Origin: Pseudomonadota bacterium
Lineage (GTDB): Bacteria > Pseudomonadota > Gammaproteobacteria > Xanthomonadales > Xanthomonadaceae
DNA length: 48,464 nucleotides
Reading direction: 5' to 3'
Assembly: GCA_018241125.1 (NCBI GenBank)
Contig: JAFEEL010000006.1
Span: forward strand, 1 to 48,464
In this document: positions 24,270-32,265 of the stretch, piece by piece
How positions within the stretch are numbered: position 1 is the first letter of the stretch
Layout: each line of letters begins with the position of its first letter
Program-made: the position numbers and the translations under genes
Notes under the pieces: model-generated
The model's database searches: none
What the model saw: only the letters and a program-made list of their open reading frames with translations
What the model was told of the DNA's origin: nothing

Positions 24270-24761
24270 ATGCAGGATGGGGCAATCCAGGACAGCGCCT
24301 TCAAACTCCACAAGATCCTCAACGGGTCCGTCATCGCACTCGCGCTTTTGACCGTGTTGGAGGGGAGCGCGTTGACCGAATGGAGCGCGATGGCGACCAT
24401 TTTCGTGACGCTCGCTTCAAGTGCCGTTGCGGATGTCTTCTCCCAGAGCGTCGCCAATGCGATCGCCTGCAGGCGCCGGGCAACATTTTCAGAAGCTTGG
24501 GTGTCGCTCCGCAGGCACCTTATCATCATTGTGCCCGGCTTCTTGCCGGCGCTGGCATTCGCAGCGGTTTCCGCAGACTGGATGCCCCTCGATACGGCGT
24601 TCGCTATCGCATGCTGGGCCCTGGTGCTGGTCCTGTTCGTTGCCGGCTACACAGCGAGCAGGGTGGGCGGTGGCAGAGGCTGGCGCAATTTCCTCCATGG
24701 GCTGGTCATCAGCGCGTTTGGACTGGGAATCGTCGCTTTGCGCATGATCAAGCCGCATTGA
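24270..24761 (+). CDS. Uncharacterised membrane protein with three or four helices
   Basis: A 163-residue protein starting MQDGAIQDSAFKLHKILNGS, with hydrophobic segments around 20-60 (VIALALLTVLEG; MATIFVTLASSAVADVF), 90-110 (LIIIVPGFLPALAFAA) and 118-140 (FAIACWALVLVLFVAGY). The family is not recognised. The ATG at 24270 follows GGAAGG at a reasonable distance; the frame is open back to 24123 with weaker starts. It is the first gene after the ECF-type promoter at 24027 and is convergent with the EAL gene. No enzymatic motif is visible. Confidence 0.6.
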   Translation: MQDGAIQDSAFKLHKILNGSVIALALLTVLEGSALTEWSAMATIFVTLASSAVADVFSQSVANAIACRRRATFSEAWVSLRRHLIIIVPGFLPALAFAAVSADWMPLDTAFAIACWALVLVLFVAGYTASRVGGGRGWRNFLHGLVISAFGLGIVALRMIKPH

Positions 24762-24821
24762 TTCCGCGGACCCGCGGCGCATTGGGCGATCGGTGGTCCA
24801 GTGTTTGCTTGGTCGCCATGC

Positions 24822-26582
24822 TCAACTTGCGTGGGTCGGTCTCGCAAGGTGCTCCTGGAGCAATGCGCGCATTTCGGCAGCAGGTCTTGGCCTGCCGAAC
24901 ACGTAGCCCTGAACCTGTTTGCAGCCGAATTTGGTGAGCAAGCTGAGTTGGGCTTGCGTTTCAACGCCCTCGGCGATCACGCCCAGGTCGAGACTGTGTC
25001 CGAGAACGATGATGGAGCGGACAATGGCCGCATCCGTTGGCTCGTCGATCATGTGGCGAACGAATGATTGGTCGACTTTCAGCCTGTCGATTGGAAAACG
25101 CTTTAGATAGGACAGAGACGAATAGCCGGTGCCGAAGTCATCCATGGACAGGCCGATGCCGATCGCCTTGAAAGCGTGCAGCACGGTGATCGCGGCGTCG
25201 ACATCATGCATCGCCGCACCCTCGGTTATCTCCAGTTCCAGCCACTGCGGAGCAAGTCCGCTGCTCTCCAGGGCCTGCAGTACCGTTTGCGGTAATTGCG
25301 GATCGGCAAACTGGCGAGGTGAAATGTTGACGGCCATGACCAGGGGAGGCAGTCCGGCCTCCTGCCAGCGCCGATTCTCGGCGCAAGCCGTCGCCAGGAT
25401 CCAGATACCGATCTCGATAATGGCGCCGGTCTCCTCGGCGATCGGGATGAAATCGGCAGGCGAGACCATTCCCTTCATCGGGTGGCGCCAGCGCACCAGG
25501 GCCTCGACGCCTACGATCCGACCGCTCGCAAGATCCAGTTGCGGCTGGTAGTGCAGTTCCAACTCGTCCCGCTCCACGGCGCGACGAAGCGCATGCTCGA
25601 CCTCGAGCCGTTCGAGCGCTCGCGTGCTCATCGCTTCGATGTAGCGAACCGCTCCGCGACCTCCCCTGCGTTTCACCGATTGCAATGCGGTGTCGGCATT
25701 GCGCAGCAGTTCGCTTACATCGGCGCCATCCTGCGGAAAATGTGCGACACCGATGCTGAAGGAAAAGAACATCTCCCGGCCATGGATGACGAAAGGTGCC
25801 GCCATCTCACCTGCCACGCGGGAGGCAAAGCTCGCGAATTCGTTCGGGGCGTCGAATTGAGGCACCAATGCTGAAAACAATTCGCCGTCGAAACGATGGA
25901 TGCAGCAGGTCGATGGGTCACCGGCCGTCAGGAGCGCGAGCCGGTCGGCGATGTCGCACAGGACGCGGTCGGCGACTGCATATCCCAGCGTATCAACGAC
26001 CGCCTGAAAGCGATCCACGCTGAGCAGCAAGACCGCGCCTGTCCGCCGTTCCTCCAATGCCATCGCCACCGTTTTCTCGAAGGCTCGGCGGTTCGGCAGG
26101 TTGGTCAGGGCGTCATGGAAGGCCTGGAATTCCAGTTGCGCTTCCGCCTCTCTACGTTCGGTGACATCGGAAAGATAAATATGAAAACCGGCGGATTCCT
26201 CAAGGCGGTGGACGCTGATGTCGATGAGCCATGCTCCGACCCGATACTCCCAGCGTAGATTCGCCCCCTGGCTCTGGCGCAGTTTCTCCAGGCGCACGGT
26301 GAGATCGTTGGGCAACAGCGCCATTGGCGAGGCCGCTCCTAGGGCGGCGGCCATCGTGAAAGCACTTGGGTTGGCGTACGCGATGACGCCATCGGCGTTG
26401 AGTCGGATGACAGGAGTCGGATTGCGTTCTGGAAACAGGGCGAGTCGTTGGCGTTCTCCAATCTCCCGGACACGAGCCACAAGAAAAAAGCCGACGACGG
26501 CTATGGCGACGAACAGCACCGCGCTGGGCAGGACGACGAAAATGACGATGTCTCCTAGCCGTGCACGTGTGCCGACGCGCAC
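24822..26582 (-). CDS. PAS-GGDEF-EAL protein with degenerate GGDEF (c-di-GMP phosphodiesterase)
   Basis: A 586-residue inner-membrane protein: one N-terminal membrane helix (about 12-34), a PAS-like domain (about 47-150, NPTPVIRLNADGVIAYANPS), a GGDEF domain (about 150-310) and an EAL domain (about 320-575). The GGDEF signature reads FDGEL, so cyclase activity is unlikely. The EAL motifs are intact: EALVRW, NISPRQF, LEITEG, DDFGTGYSSL and EGVETQ, so c-di-GMP hydrolysis is expected. It overlaps the patatin gene upstream by 28 bp. It is the last gene of the operon that starts with an AhpD-like protein, which would place a second-messenger output inside the metal/oxidative-stress regulon. Confidence 0.85.
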   Translation of the reverse strand: MRVGTRARLGDIVIFVVLPSAVLFVAIAVVGFFLVARVREIGERQRLALFPERNPTPVIRLNADGVIAYANPSAFTMAAALGAASPMALLPNDLTVRLEKLRQSQGANLRWEYRVGAWLIDISVHRLEESAGFHIYLSDVTERREAEAQLEFQAFHDALTNLPNRRAFEKTVAMALEERRTGAVLLLSVDRFQAVVDTLGYAVADRVLCDIADRLALLTAGDPSTCCIHRFDGELFSALVPQFDAPNEFASFASRVAGEMAAPFVIHGREMFFSFSIGVAHFPQDGADVSELLRNADTALQSVKRRGGRGAVRYIEAMSTRALERLEVEHALRRAVERDELELHYQPQLDLASGRIVGVEALVRWRHPMKGMVSPADFIPIAEETGAIIEIGIWILATACAENRRWQEAGLPPLVMAVNISPRQFADPQLPQTVLQALESSGLAPQWLELEITEGAAMHDVDAAITVLHAFKAIGIGLSMDDFGTGYSSLSYLKRFPIDRLKVDQSFVRHMIDEPTDAAIVRSIIVLGHSLDLGVIAEGVETQAQLSLLTKFGCKQVQGYVFGRPRPAAEMRALLQEHLARPTHAS

Positions 26583-27736
26583 TGCGCCGGCTGAGTTGCC
26601 AGGATATCGAAGGTGCGCGCCCCAACCTCCGGAGGCATCGGTGCAAGCCAGGGTGCTGCCATTAGGGTTGCCTGGGCGTCCGCAAAGCCCTGCGCCCAGC
26701 GCGTCTGCATCGTCGAACGATCGAACTCGTAGTCCTTCGACTGGCCCTGCGGAGCGACAGGACGATAGATCAATTGGACGATATCCATCGTCGTCACACA
26801 GCGGAAGTCATCGAGCAGCTTCGCTTCGGGTCCACTTCGAAGATCATCGGAGAGTTTCTCCCACAGCTGGTTGATGCTGTGGCGAAGGTCATGCAGGCGT
26901 CGAAGCGAATCGGTGCCTGCGCGCGTCCGGCTGGAATAGCGTATGTCCTTGTCCCGTTCGCTGACCTGGCTTAGATTTTCGGGCAACGCGCCACGCGCGG
27001 GGAAAACATCGACCTGAATGACCAGGTGACTCCTGCGCGGAAAATACTCAATGACATATTGCAGCGGCGTGTTGGAGACGAGCCCGCCGTCCCAGTAGTG
27101 CTCGCCGTCGATTTCGACGGACGGGAATCCTGGCGGCAAGGCGCCGCTGGCCATGACATGCTCTGGTCTGATTTCGATCTGGGCGTTGTCGAAGTAGGCG
27201 AAGTTGCCGGTCCGGACATTCACCGCCCCGACGCTGAAGCGCGTTTCCCTGGCGTTGATGCGGTCGAAATCGACGAGCCGCTCGAGCGTGGATCTGAGCG
27301 CACCGGTGTTGTAGAAGCTCGTCGGTGCGCGGCCGAACCACCAGTCGGCAGGCATGCGAGGCGCAAAGAAGTTCGGCTGACCCAGAACAAGCGCGTGCAT
27401 GGCGCTCATCTGCTTGGTCATCGCGGACGCGATATCGCCGCCGGTGCCGAAGGCGAACGTCGTATCGGTCCAACCGGCGGGCGTTGTGATGCTTCGCCAG
27501 AACTCGCGCAACTTTCCGACCCGTTGTTCCGGAGCATTGCCTGCGATCAATGCAGCATTGATCGCGCCGATCGAAATGCCTGCCACCCAATCGGGTTGGT
27601 AGTCTGAACCTGCAAGCGCCTCGTACACGCCAGCTTGATAGCTACCGAGCGCACCGCCGCCCTGGAGCACGAGGGCTACTCTTTTCGTGTAGCTGGTTGG
27701 CCGTAGCGGCAACGCCTTTACTGTCTGGTCAATCAT
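26555..27736 (-). CDS. Patatin-like phospholipase with DUF3734-type C-terminus
   Basis: A 393-residue patatin-fold acyl hydrolase without a signal peptide. The oxyanion motif GGGALG is at about 26-31, the nucleophile serine at 55 in GISIG, and the catalytic Asp in DGGLVSNTPL near 215, a complete Ser-Asp dyad. The C-terminal part resembles DUF3734, often found on cytoplasmic bacterial patatins. It probably cleaves phospholipid acyl chains. It starts within the stop of the preceding patatin gene (four-base overlap) and overlaps the EAL gene downstream. Confidence 0.87.
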   Translation of the reverse strand: MIDQTVKALPLRPTSYTKRVALVLQGGGALGSYQAGVYEALAGSDYQPDWVAGISIGAINAALIAGNAPEQRVGKLREFWRSITTPAGWTDTTFAFGTGGDIASAMTKQMSAMHALVLGQPNFFAPRMPADWWFGRAPTSFYNTGALRSTLERLVDFDRINARETRFSVGAVNVRTGNFAYFDNAQIEIRPEHVMASGALPPGFPSVEIDGEHYWDGGLVSNTPLQYVIEYFPRRSHLVIQVDVFPARGALPENLSQVSERDKDIRYSSRTRAGTDSLRRLHDLRHSINQLWEKLSDDLRSGPEAKLLDDFRCVTTMDIVQLIYRPVAPQGQSKDYEFDRSTMQTRWAQGFADAQATLMAAPWLAPMPPEVGARTFDILATQPAQCASAHVHG

Positions 27737-29187
27737 CGTGACTTCCTCTTGGAGTTGTAGGCAACTGGCGCGTGATCGAGATCGCCAAGAAAGCTGTTGT
27801 AATCCGGAGACTTCGCCAGGAGTTCTCGCGCCTGTGCAATCAGTGCGTCCACATCCGCGCCACCCAGACGAAACGTGGTGGGCATCGCGTTGAAGCGCTC
27901 ACGCTCTCCGCGGTCCTGGATCTGGTTGAAGGTCAGAATGGCGAAGCGAACCTTCACTTTCGGCTCGTCGGGCGAGCGCAGGGAATTCACATGCGATTCC
28001 CACATCAGGAACCCCTGTTTGGCGAGCGCAATGGTTTCCGTATTGAGGATGCCGAGCGCCGCATCGAACGAGGAGTGCAGCATGTCGATCATGCCGGGTT
28101 CGTTACCGTTCACCGACCAACGGGCCTCCCGGTAGATATCGGCGTTGGCGACCACCACCAGCACATGGCGCACACGTCGCAACCGCTCAGGGGTGAAGGC
28201 GCCCGCCATGTCCGCCACATTTCCGTAGTGGGCGACCGGGCTCATCATCGAGCCGCGCACACCGAGGTTGTCGGTGACGCCTCCATCGACGAGCCGCAGG
28301 ATCGGCATGCGATCCGGATGCGAATAGCGCTCGAGCGCCAACGCGACGACGTGACGTCGGTCGAGGAAGTCGTCGTGTTCCAGCGAGTCCTGCATCCAGG
28401 AGCGATGGCGCTCGCCGCAATCCCCGTAGTTGCGCAGCGCCATCGTGGCGAACGGACCGGGCAGTGCCGACGAGGCCATGACCGCGTTCGCGACCGGATA
28501 GCTGGACAGATCGGAACACAGGAAGTCGAACTGCTGCTGGATGAAGGAAAAGGTGGTCGCGTTGTTGATGTCGCTGGCATTGAGGATGACGAAAGGCAAT
28601 TCGTTTCTGGACATGTCGGAGAACGTCTTGCCCTCGAAAAGCGTGCGATCGAGATAGGCGGCCACCAGGTCGCTGCGGTTGTAGTCCCTGGAGGCCATGG
28701 TGGTCAGGCTCCACGGACGGACAGCCAGGCGGATCAGCTCCCCCTGCCAGTCGCGATAGAGAAAGTCGCGGGTGAAGTCCCGGAAGATGCGATCGCCGAA
28801 CAGCCCGTAATAGGCAGCGGTGTAGCTGCCACCGGACACGGACGTGATCACGTCGACCTCGTCGAGCAACCTCCGCTGCTTTCCGTCGACCAGGATCGTC
28901 GTGTCGCGAAGCGATTCGAGCACGCCATAACTGAAGGCCGCGGCCCGGGTACCGCCTCCCGAGAAGGCGAGGACCACGAAGGTGTCGTCCGGATTGTTCG
29001 GCAGGCGATTGCGGAAGTCGTACCGCTGGTCTGCAGACAGATGCCCGATCGGCTCGTTCCAGACGCGGTGGGCGCACCCGGTGAGAGCGAGCCCGATCAG
29101 CGCAACCAGCAGTACCGGTATCAGGCTGCCGAAGCGCCCAACCCGGCGCGGCGCCGGCTCGACGGTTGGCGGTACGCCGGCGTTCAT
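27733..29187 (-). CDS. Patatin-like phospholipase lipoprotein
   Basis: A 484-residue protein with a membrane-anchoring N-terminus and lipobox LTGC (Cys38), so it is probably a periplasmic or outer-membrane lipoprotein. Patatin motifs are GGGTRA (about 77-82), the nucleophile Ser118 in SVSGGS, and the Asp motif in VDGGVTDNLG. The first Gly of the usual GxSxG is Ser here, a known variation in this branch. Its partner immediately downstream is a cytoplasmic patatin, giving one lipase on each side of the membrane. It lies one base after the AhpD-like gene, so it shares that gene's ECF-type promoter. Confidence 0.85.
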   Translation of the reverse strand: MNAGVPPTVEPAPRRVGRFGSLIPVLLVALIGLALTGCAHRVWNEPIGHLSADQRYDFRNRLPNNPDDTFVVLAFSGGGTRAAAFSYGVLESLRDTTILVDGKQRRLLDEVDVITSVSGGSYTAAYYGLFGDRIFRDFTRDFLYRDWQGELIRLAVRPWSLTTMASRDYNRSDLVAAYLDRTLFEGKTFSDMSRNELPFVILNASDINNATTFSFIQQQFDFLCSDLSSYPVANAVMASSALPGPFATMALRNYGDCGERHRSWMQDSLEHDDFLDRRHVVALALERYSHPDRMPILRLVDGGVTDNLGVRGSMMSPVAHYGNVADMAGAFTPERLRRVRHVLVVVANADIYREARWSVNGNEPGMIDMLHSSFDAALGILNTETIALAKQGFLMWESHVNSLRSPDEPKVKVRFAILTFNQIQDRGERERFNAMPTTFRLGGADVDALIAQARELLAKSPDYNSFLGDLDHAPVAYNSKRKSR

Positions 29188-29188
29188 C

Positions 29189-29746
29189 TCACGCCTTGCG
29201 TTTCCACGCGTACGCGGACAATTCCGGATTGGTTTCGGTGCGCGTCAAGTGGTTCGCATAGTTGCTGAGCGTTTTCATGGCGACGCCGAGCACGACTTCG
29301 AGCGCCTGCTGCGCACTGAATCGGGCGGCGAAGAACTCGGCCATCTCGGCATCCGTGACCCAGCCGCCTTTGGCGACCACGGCGCGGGTGAACCGCGCCA
29401 GGGCACCCAGTCGCGGATCGGGTGGATCGATGCCCGCACGCAGGGCATCGACCGATTCGGTGGGCATGCGCGCCATCCTGAGCGCGATCATGGAATGCGC
29501 GGCGACGCAGAAGTTGCAGCCATTCTCCACGCTGGTGGCGAGCAACACGACCTGGCGCTCGATCTCGGTCAGCGAGGTCTTCTGGAACTGCGCGGAAAGA
29601 CCGAAGTAGGCCTCCAATGCCGCAGGCGCCTCTGCCAGGTGCGCGTACAGGTTGGGGACGAAACCCATGGACTGCTCCGCGCTCACCAGCATGAGTCGGG
29701 AGGCTTCGGGAGCCGTCCGCGGGGTGTGCCGTGGAAAGCAGTTCAT
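29189..29746 (-). CDS. Carboxymuconolactone decarboxylase/AhpD-like protein
   Basis: A 185-residue AhpD-fold protein with the redox motif ENGCNFCVAAHSM (Cys-x-x-Cys then His), as in alkylhydroperoxidase-type proteins that reduce peroxides through a disulfide relay. The ATG at 29746 is five bases from GGAGG. An in-frame ATG at 29914, also behind a GGAGG, would add 56 residues lacking family similarity; because the promoter lies upstream of both, the longer form cannot be excluded. It leads the operon AhpD-like, patatin, patatin, EAL, and is driven by the ECF-type promoter at 29955. Confidence 0.8.
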   Translation of the reverse strand: MNCFPRHTPRTAPEASRLMLVSAEQSMGFVPNLYAHLAEAPAALEAYFGLSAQFQKTSLTEIERQVVLLATSVENGCNFCVAAHSMIALRMARMPTESVDALRAGIDPPDPRLGALARFTRAVVAKGGWVTDAEMAEFFAARFSAQQALEVVLGVAMKTLSNYANHLTRTETNPELSAYAWKRKA

Positions 29747-29954
29747 CGGAGCCTCCGATCGAAATGGACTATCCACGCGAGCACAAGGGACACGCCCGGC
29801 GTGTTCGGGAACATCGGCATAACGTCCCGTTTCGGCTTGACTGCCATGGGGCCCCGCACCGACATCAGGCCAGTCAGCTTGGCTGTCGCGCCGGAATTGC
29901 TTGTCCGTGTTCATCAGACCGACCTCCATCGACGTTGAGAACTTCCTCAACAAT

Positions 29955-29983
29955 GGAGAGGGGGCGATGAGGCAAAAGGATTC
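29955..29983 (-). promoter_or_regulatory. ECF-type promoter of the AhpD/patatin/EAL operon
   Basis: On the minus strand GAATCC (29983-29978) is followed by TTTT within a 16-base spacer and then CCTCTCC (29961-29955). A small inverted repeat, GTTGAG/CTCAAC (29934-29951), sits right after the -10 at the probable transcription start. It is one of six copies with identical spacing in the transposon. Confidence 0.65.
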
Positions 29984-29996
29984 GCCGTGCGACCGA

Positions 29997-30809
29997 TCAA
30001 GGAGTACGTATCGGAGGGCGGCGTTGTGCGTTTCGGATGGGGCGGCCGGCGGTCGGGAACGGATTGGCATAACGTAGCTTCTGGTCCAGATCGAAGGCCG
30101 CTTCGGACAGGACCTCCAGGCTCTGGTCGGCCAGCACGTCGCACGCCGGTTTGCTGGACAGGGAATCGTCACGCGCTGCCAACAACTGGTGAATCTCCTC
30201 ACGACACAATGCGATCACGCCTTCCAGAACCGCGTCGACTTCCGGATACCCCGTATCCAGCGTCATACGGGCGAGCAGCTCCTCAGTCAGGGTGGCACTG
30301 AGCATCAGGTCGCCCGTCACCCAGCTGTTGACGGTGAACAGGCTGGTCGGAACGCCTTTGGCATTCATGCCGATCGCCAGCAGGTGCCGGTTGTTGACCC
30401 GATCGACCGGATCGCCCGTCATGGCCGCGAACTCCTTTTCGGCCTTCGATTGCAACCGCCTGGACCAGAGCCGACGTCGGGCGAACAGGTGGAAATGACC
30501 GTGCTCGATCGCGCCGGGACGGTCTTCGGGCGAATGCGAGTGATAGAACCACTGGTAGCCACTCGCGTGGTCGATCGCATCGTCCTCCGGGTAATGGGCC
30601 CACTGCCGGGGCGGCTGACCACCGAGCAGGCCGTGCAGCAGGTGCTCCCTACGCGCTGCGAGCGCCGCGTAGGTTGCCAACAGGCGCTGGCCGGTGGCCC
30701 GCCGACGGCCATCCAGGTCCTTCGGCGTCCACCGACCGGACACGGGCGCCGTCAGTTCCTGGATGCGCACTTCGGCGCACACTTCGGCGCGCATTTCATC
30801 GCCCCGCAT
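29997..30809 (-). CDS. Conserved protein with EHGHFH motif (DUF6969-like, uncertain)
   Basis: A 270-residue soluble protein. The most telling stretch is YQWFYHSHSPEDRPGAIEHG followed by HFHLF, a His-rich region that could bind a metal. A second block reads LLAIGMNAKGVPTSLFTVN. It resembles the DUF6969 family from memory, which is not a firm assignment, and no function is known to me. The gene overlaps the end of the Cys/His-rich gene by 58 bp, so the two are surely co-transcribed from the promoter at 31130. The start at 30809 is uncertain; 30794 (MRAEV) is possible. The C-terminal 20 residues look poorly conserved. Confidence 0.6.
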   Translation of the reverse strand: MRGDEMRAEVCAEVRIQELTAPVSGRWTPKDLDGRRRATGQRLLATYAALAARREHLLHGLLGGQPPRQWAHYPEDDAIDHASGYQWFYHSHSPEDRPGAIEHGHFHLFARRRLWSRRLQSKAEKEFAAMTGDPVDRVNNRHLLAIGMNAKGVPTSLFTVNSWVTGDLMLSATLTEELLARMTLDTGYPEVDAVLEGVIALCREEIHQLLAARDDSLSSKPACDVLADQSLEVLSEAAFDLDQKLRYANPFPTAGRPIRNAQRRPPIRTP

Positions 30810-31075
30810 TTGGCTGCAGCATGGTGCTTTGCGTGGTGCTTCGCGTGGTGCCTAGCCCTTGCATGATGCGTGGAACCGCACTTGCCCATGCACTTGGCAC
30901 CGCACTGGGCGGCGCATTTGGTGGCGCACTTGGCCATGTCCGGCATGGCCTGGCACTTGGCCTGGGCGTCCTGCATGTCGGCTACGGATGCGGCGGCCGG
31001 GAGGGGCAACGTGGCGGCCGTCAGCGCGGCGACGGTCAGGGCGGTCATCGAGGCGATCTTCAGGTAGTTCTTCAT
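30752..31075 (-). CDS. Secreted Cys/His-rich protein, putative metal-binding peptide
   Basis: A 107-residue protein with a clear signal peptide (basic MKNYLK, hydrophobic core, cleavage near AAA-S about 30). The mature part has ten cysteines. Five are spaced exactly four apart (Cys50, 54, 58, 62, 66), then come four HH pairs (70-71, 76-77, 80-81, 84-85), then Cys90, 95, 99 and 103. CxxxC repeats would put thiols on one face of a helix and the His pairs on another, an obvious soft-metal binding design. GGAG precedes the ATG. It has its own ECF-type promoter. The MNIO enzyme BufB encoded nearby modifies cysteine-rich secreted precursors, so this could be a second substrate; that is inference. 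A metallothionein-like buffer is the alternative. Confidence 0.75.
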   Translation of the reverse strand: MKNYLKIASMTALTVAALTAATLPLPAAASVADMQDAQAKCQAMPDMAKCATKCAAQCGAKCMGKCGSTHHARARHHAKHHAKHHAAAKCGAMKCAPKCAPKCASRN

Positions 31076-31129
31076 GGGTTTCTCCAGTTGGGGTCGTTCG
31101 ACAAGGTTGTGAGGGGTCGCCTCGCTGAC

Positions 31130-31158
31130 TGGGAGGCGACTGGGAGGAAAAAGGATTC
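31130..31158 (-). promoter_or_regulatory. ECF-type promoter of the Cys/His-rich gene
   Basis: Minus strand: GAATCC (31158-31153), TTTTT within the 16-base spacer, CCTCCC beginning at 31136. The start codon of the Cys/His-rich gene is about 55 bases downstream. Confidence 0.65.
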
Positions 31159-31189
31159 ACGCGAGCTGAAAGTTTCTCGATCCAAGTCG

Positions 31190-31747
31190 CTACGCCTTGT
31201 AGCCCTTCACCTCGTCCTCGCTGCTGGCCACACCCAGCCCGAGCGCGATCCGGTTGACGAAGTTGAAGTAGGCGGCGATCAGGTTCGCCAGCAGGATGTC
31301 GGCATCCTCCAGACCGTGCTGACGAAGCGCACCGATGTCCTCCTCACCGATGGATGCCGGGGAGGTGGTCAGCTTGTGCGCGTAATCGGCGAGTGCCCTG
31401 TCCACCGGTCCGAGGTCTGTCTCCCGGTAATCGCCAGCGATGCGTCGCAACAGGTCGGGATCGCGGACGTAGCGCGCAAGCGCCTCCGCGTGATGGCCCA
31501 CGCAATACGCGCAACGATTGGCTCGGGATACCACCACCGCGATCAACTCGCGTTGCCTGCGACCCAGGCCACCGGGTCCGAACAGCAAACCCATGTAGAG
31601 ATCGAGGTGATGCACGAGCGCCGACGGACGCAGACTGTGCACCTTGAGAATGTGGGCGACACGTCCACGCTCCTCGCGAAGCCTTGCGTACACCTCGGCG
31701 ATCTCGCCGGTCGCATCCGATTCTTCGATTTCGGCAATCCAGCTCAT
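31190..31747 (-). CDS. Peroxidase-related AhpD/CMD-family protein
   Basis: A 185-residue AhpD-fold protein starting MSWIAEIEESDATGEIAEVY. The redox site is RCAYCVGHHAEA (Cys-x-x-Cys-x-x-His), with a helical C-terminal half (NLIAAYFNFVNRIALGLG) typical of uncharacterised peroxidase-related enzymes. The preferred ATG at 31747 is preceded by GAGGAC. It is 17 bases downstream of the DoxX gene and is the last gene of the bufferin operon. A thiol peroxidase of this type beside copper-handling genes suggests protection against copper-driven oxidation. Confidence 0.8.
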   Translation of the reverse strand: MSWIAEIEESDATGEIAEVYARLREERGRVAHILKVHSLRPSALVHHLDLYMGLLFGPGGLGRRQRELIAVVVSRANRCAYCVGHHAEALARYVRDPDLLRRIAGDYRETDLGPVDRALADYAHKLTTSPASIGEEDIGALRQHGLEDADILLANLIAAYFNFVNRIALGLGVASSEDEVKGYKA

Positions 31748-31764
31748 GTCCCGTGTCCTCGCTA

Positions 31765-32265
31765 TCAGGCCAGTGCCTGCGACCGCGGCCGGAGCCATCG
31801 ACCCGCCAGCGCGTCGACCGACAAGGCGCCGGGCCCCCAGGCAACCACCGCCAGCAGCATCAGCCCCCAGACCTTGTGATCGGCGAAGTCCTCCATGTTG
31901 AACAGCCCCGTCCAGAATCCATGCGGCCACAGGTCGGGATACGCGACGACGGCGACGATGTTGTAGACGAACAGGATCAGCGCCGTGGGTCGCGCAGCGA
32001 TGCCCACCGCCAGCAGCCAGGGCGTGATCAGTTCGGTCCAGGTGCCCAGAAACGCCGCCGCGTTTCCGGAGAGCAGCGGCACGTGGTACTCGTGGTTGAA
32101 CAGGAACTGGGTACCGGTCGGGTCGGCCAGCTTGACCACGCCCGCCTGCCAGAAGGCGATCGCGACCCAGGCGCGCATCAGCAGCAGGGTCAGCGGGCCC
32201 AGATGCGCGAGCATGACCGCTGCATGCGTGTACAAGGTGGCGGCGCGTTGGAACAGGCGTTTCAT
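31765..32265 (-). CDS. DoxX-family membrane protein
   Basis: A 166-residue inner-membrane protein with four hydrophobic segments (LLLMRAWVAIAFWQAGVVKL; TWTELITPWLLAVGIA; ALILFVYNIVAVVAY; WGLMLLAVVAWGPGAL), which is the DoxX fold. The start overlaps bufC's stop (ATGA, 32265-32262). DoxX proteins are regular members of DUF692/DUF2063 bufferin operons; their exact job is unknown, though a quinone-linked redox role has been proposed for relatives. Confidence 0.85.
   Translation of the reverse strand: MKRLFQRAATLYTHAAVMLAHLGPLTLLLMRAWVAIAFWQAGVVKLADPTGTQFLFNHEYHVPLLSGNAAAFLGTWTELITPWLLAVGIAARPTALILFVYNIVAVVAYPDLWPHGFWTGLFNMEDFADHKVWGLMLLAVVAWGPGALSVDALAGRWLRPRSQALA

Noticed and set aside
24025-24351. 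Plus-strand frame starting at the ATG inside the promoter at 24027
   Set aside because: The ATG coincides with the GAATCC box, codon use is poor and no domain is visible. The 24270 frame is better supported.
24766-24779. GC-rich dyad between the small membrane-protein gene and the EAL gene
   Set aside because: The stem is short and has no T-tract on either strand, so a terminator call is not justified.
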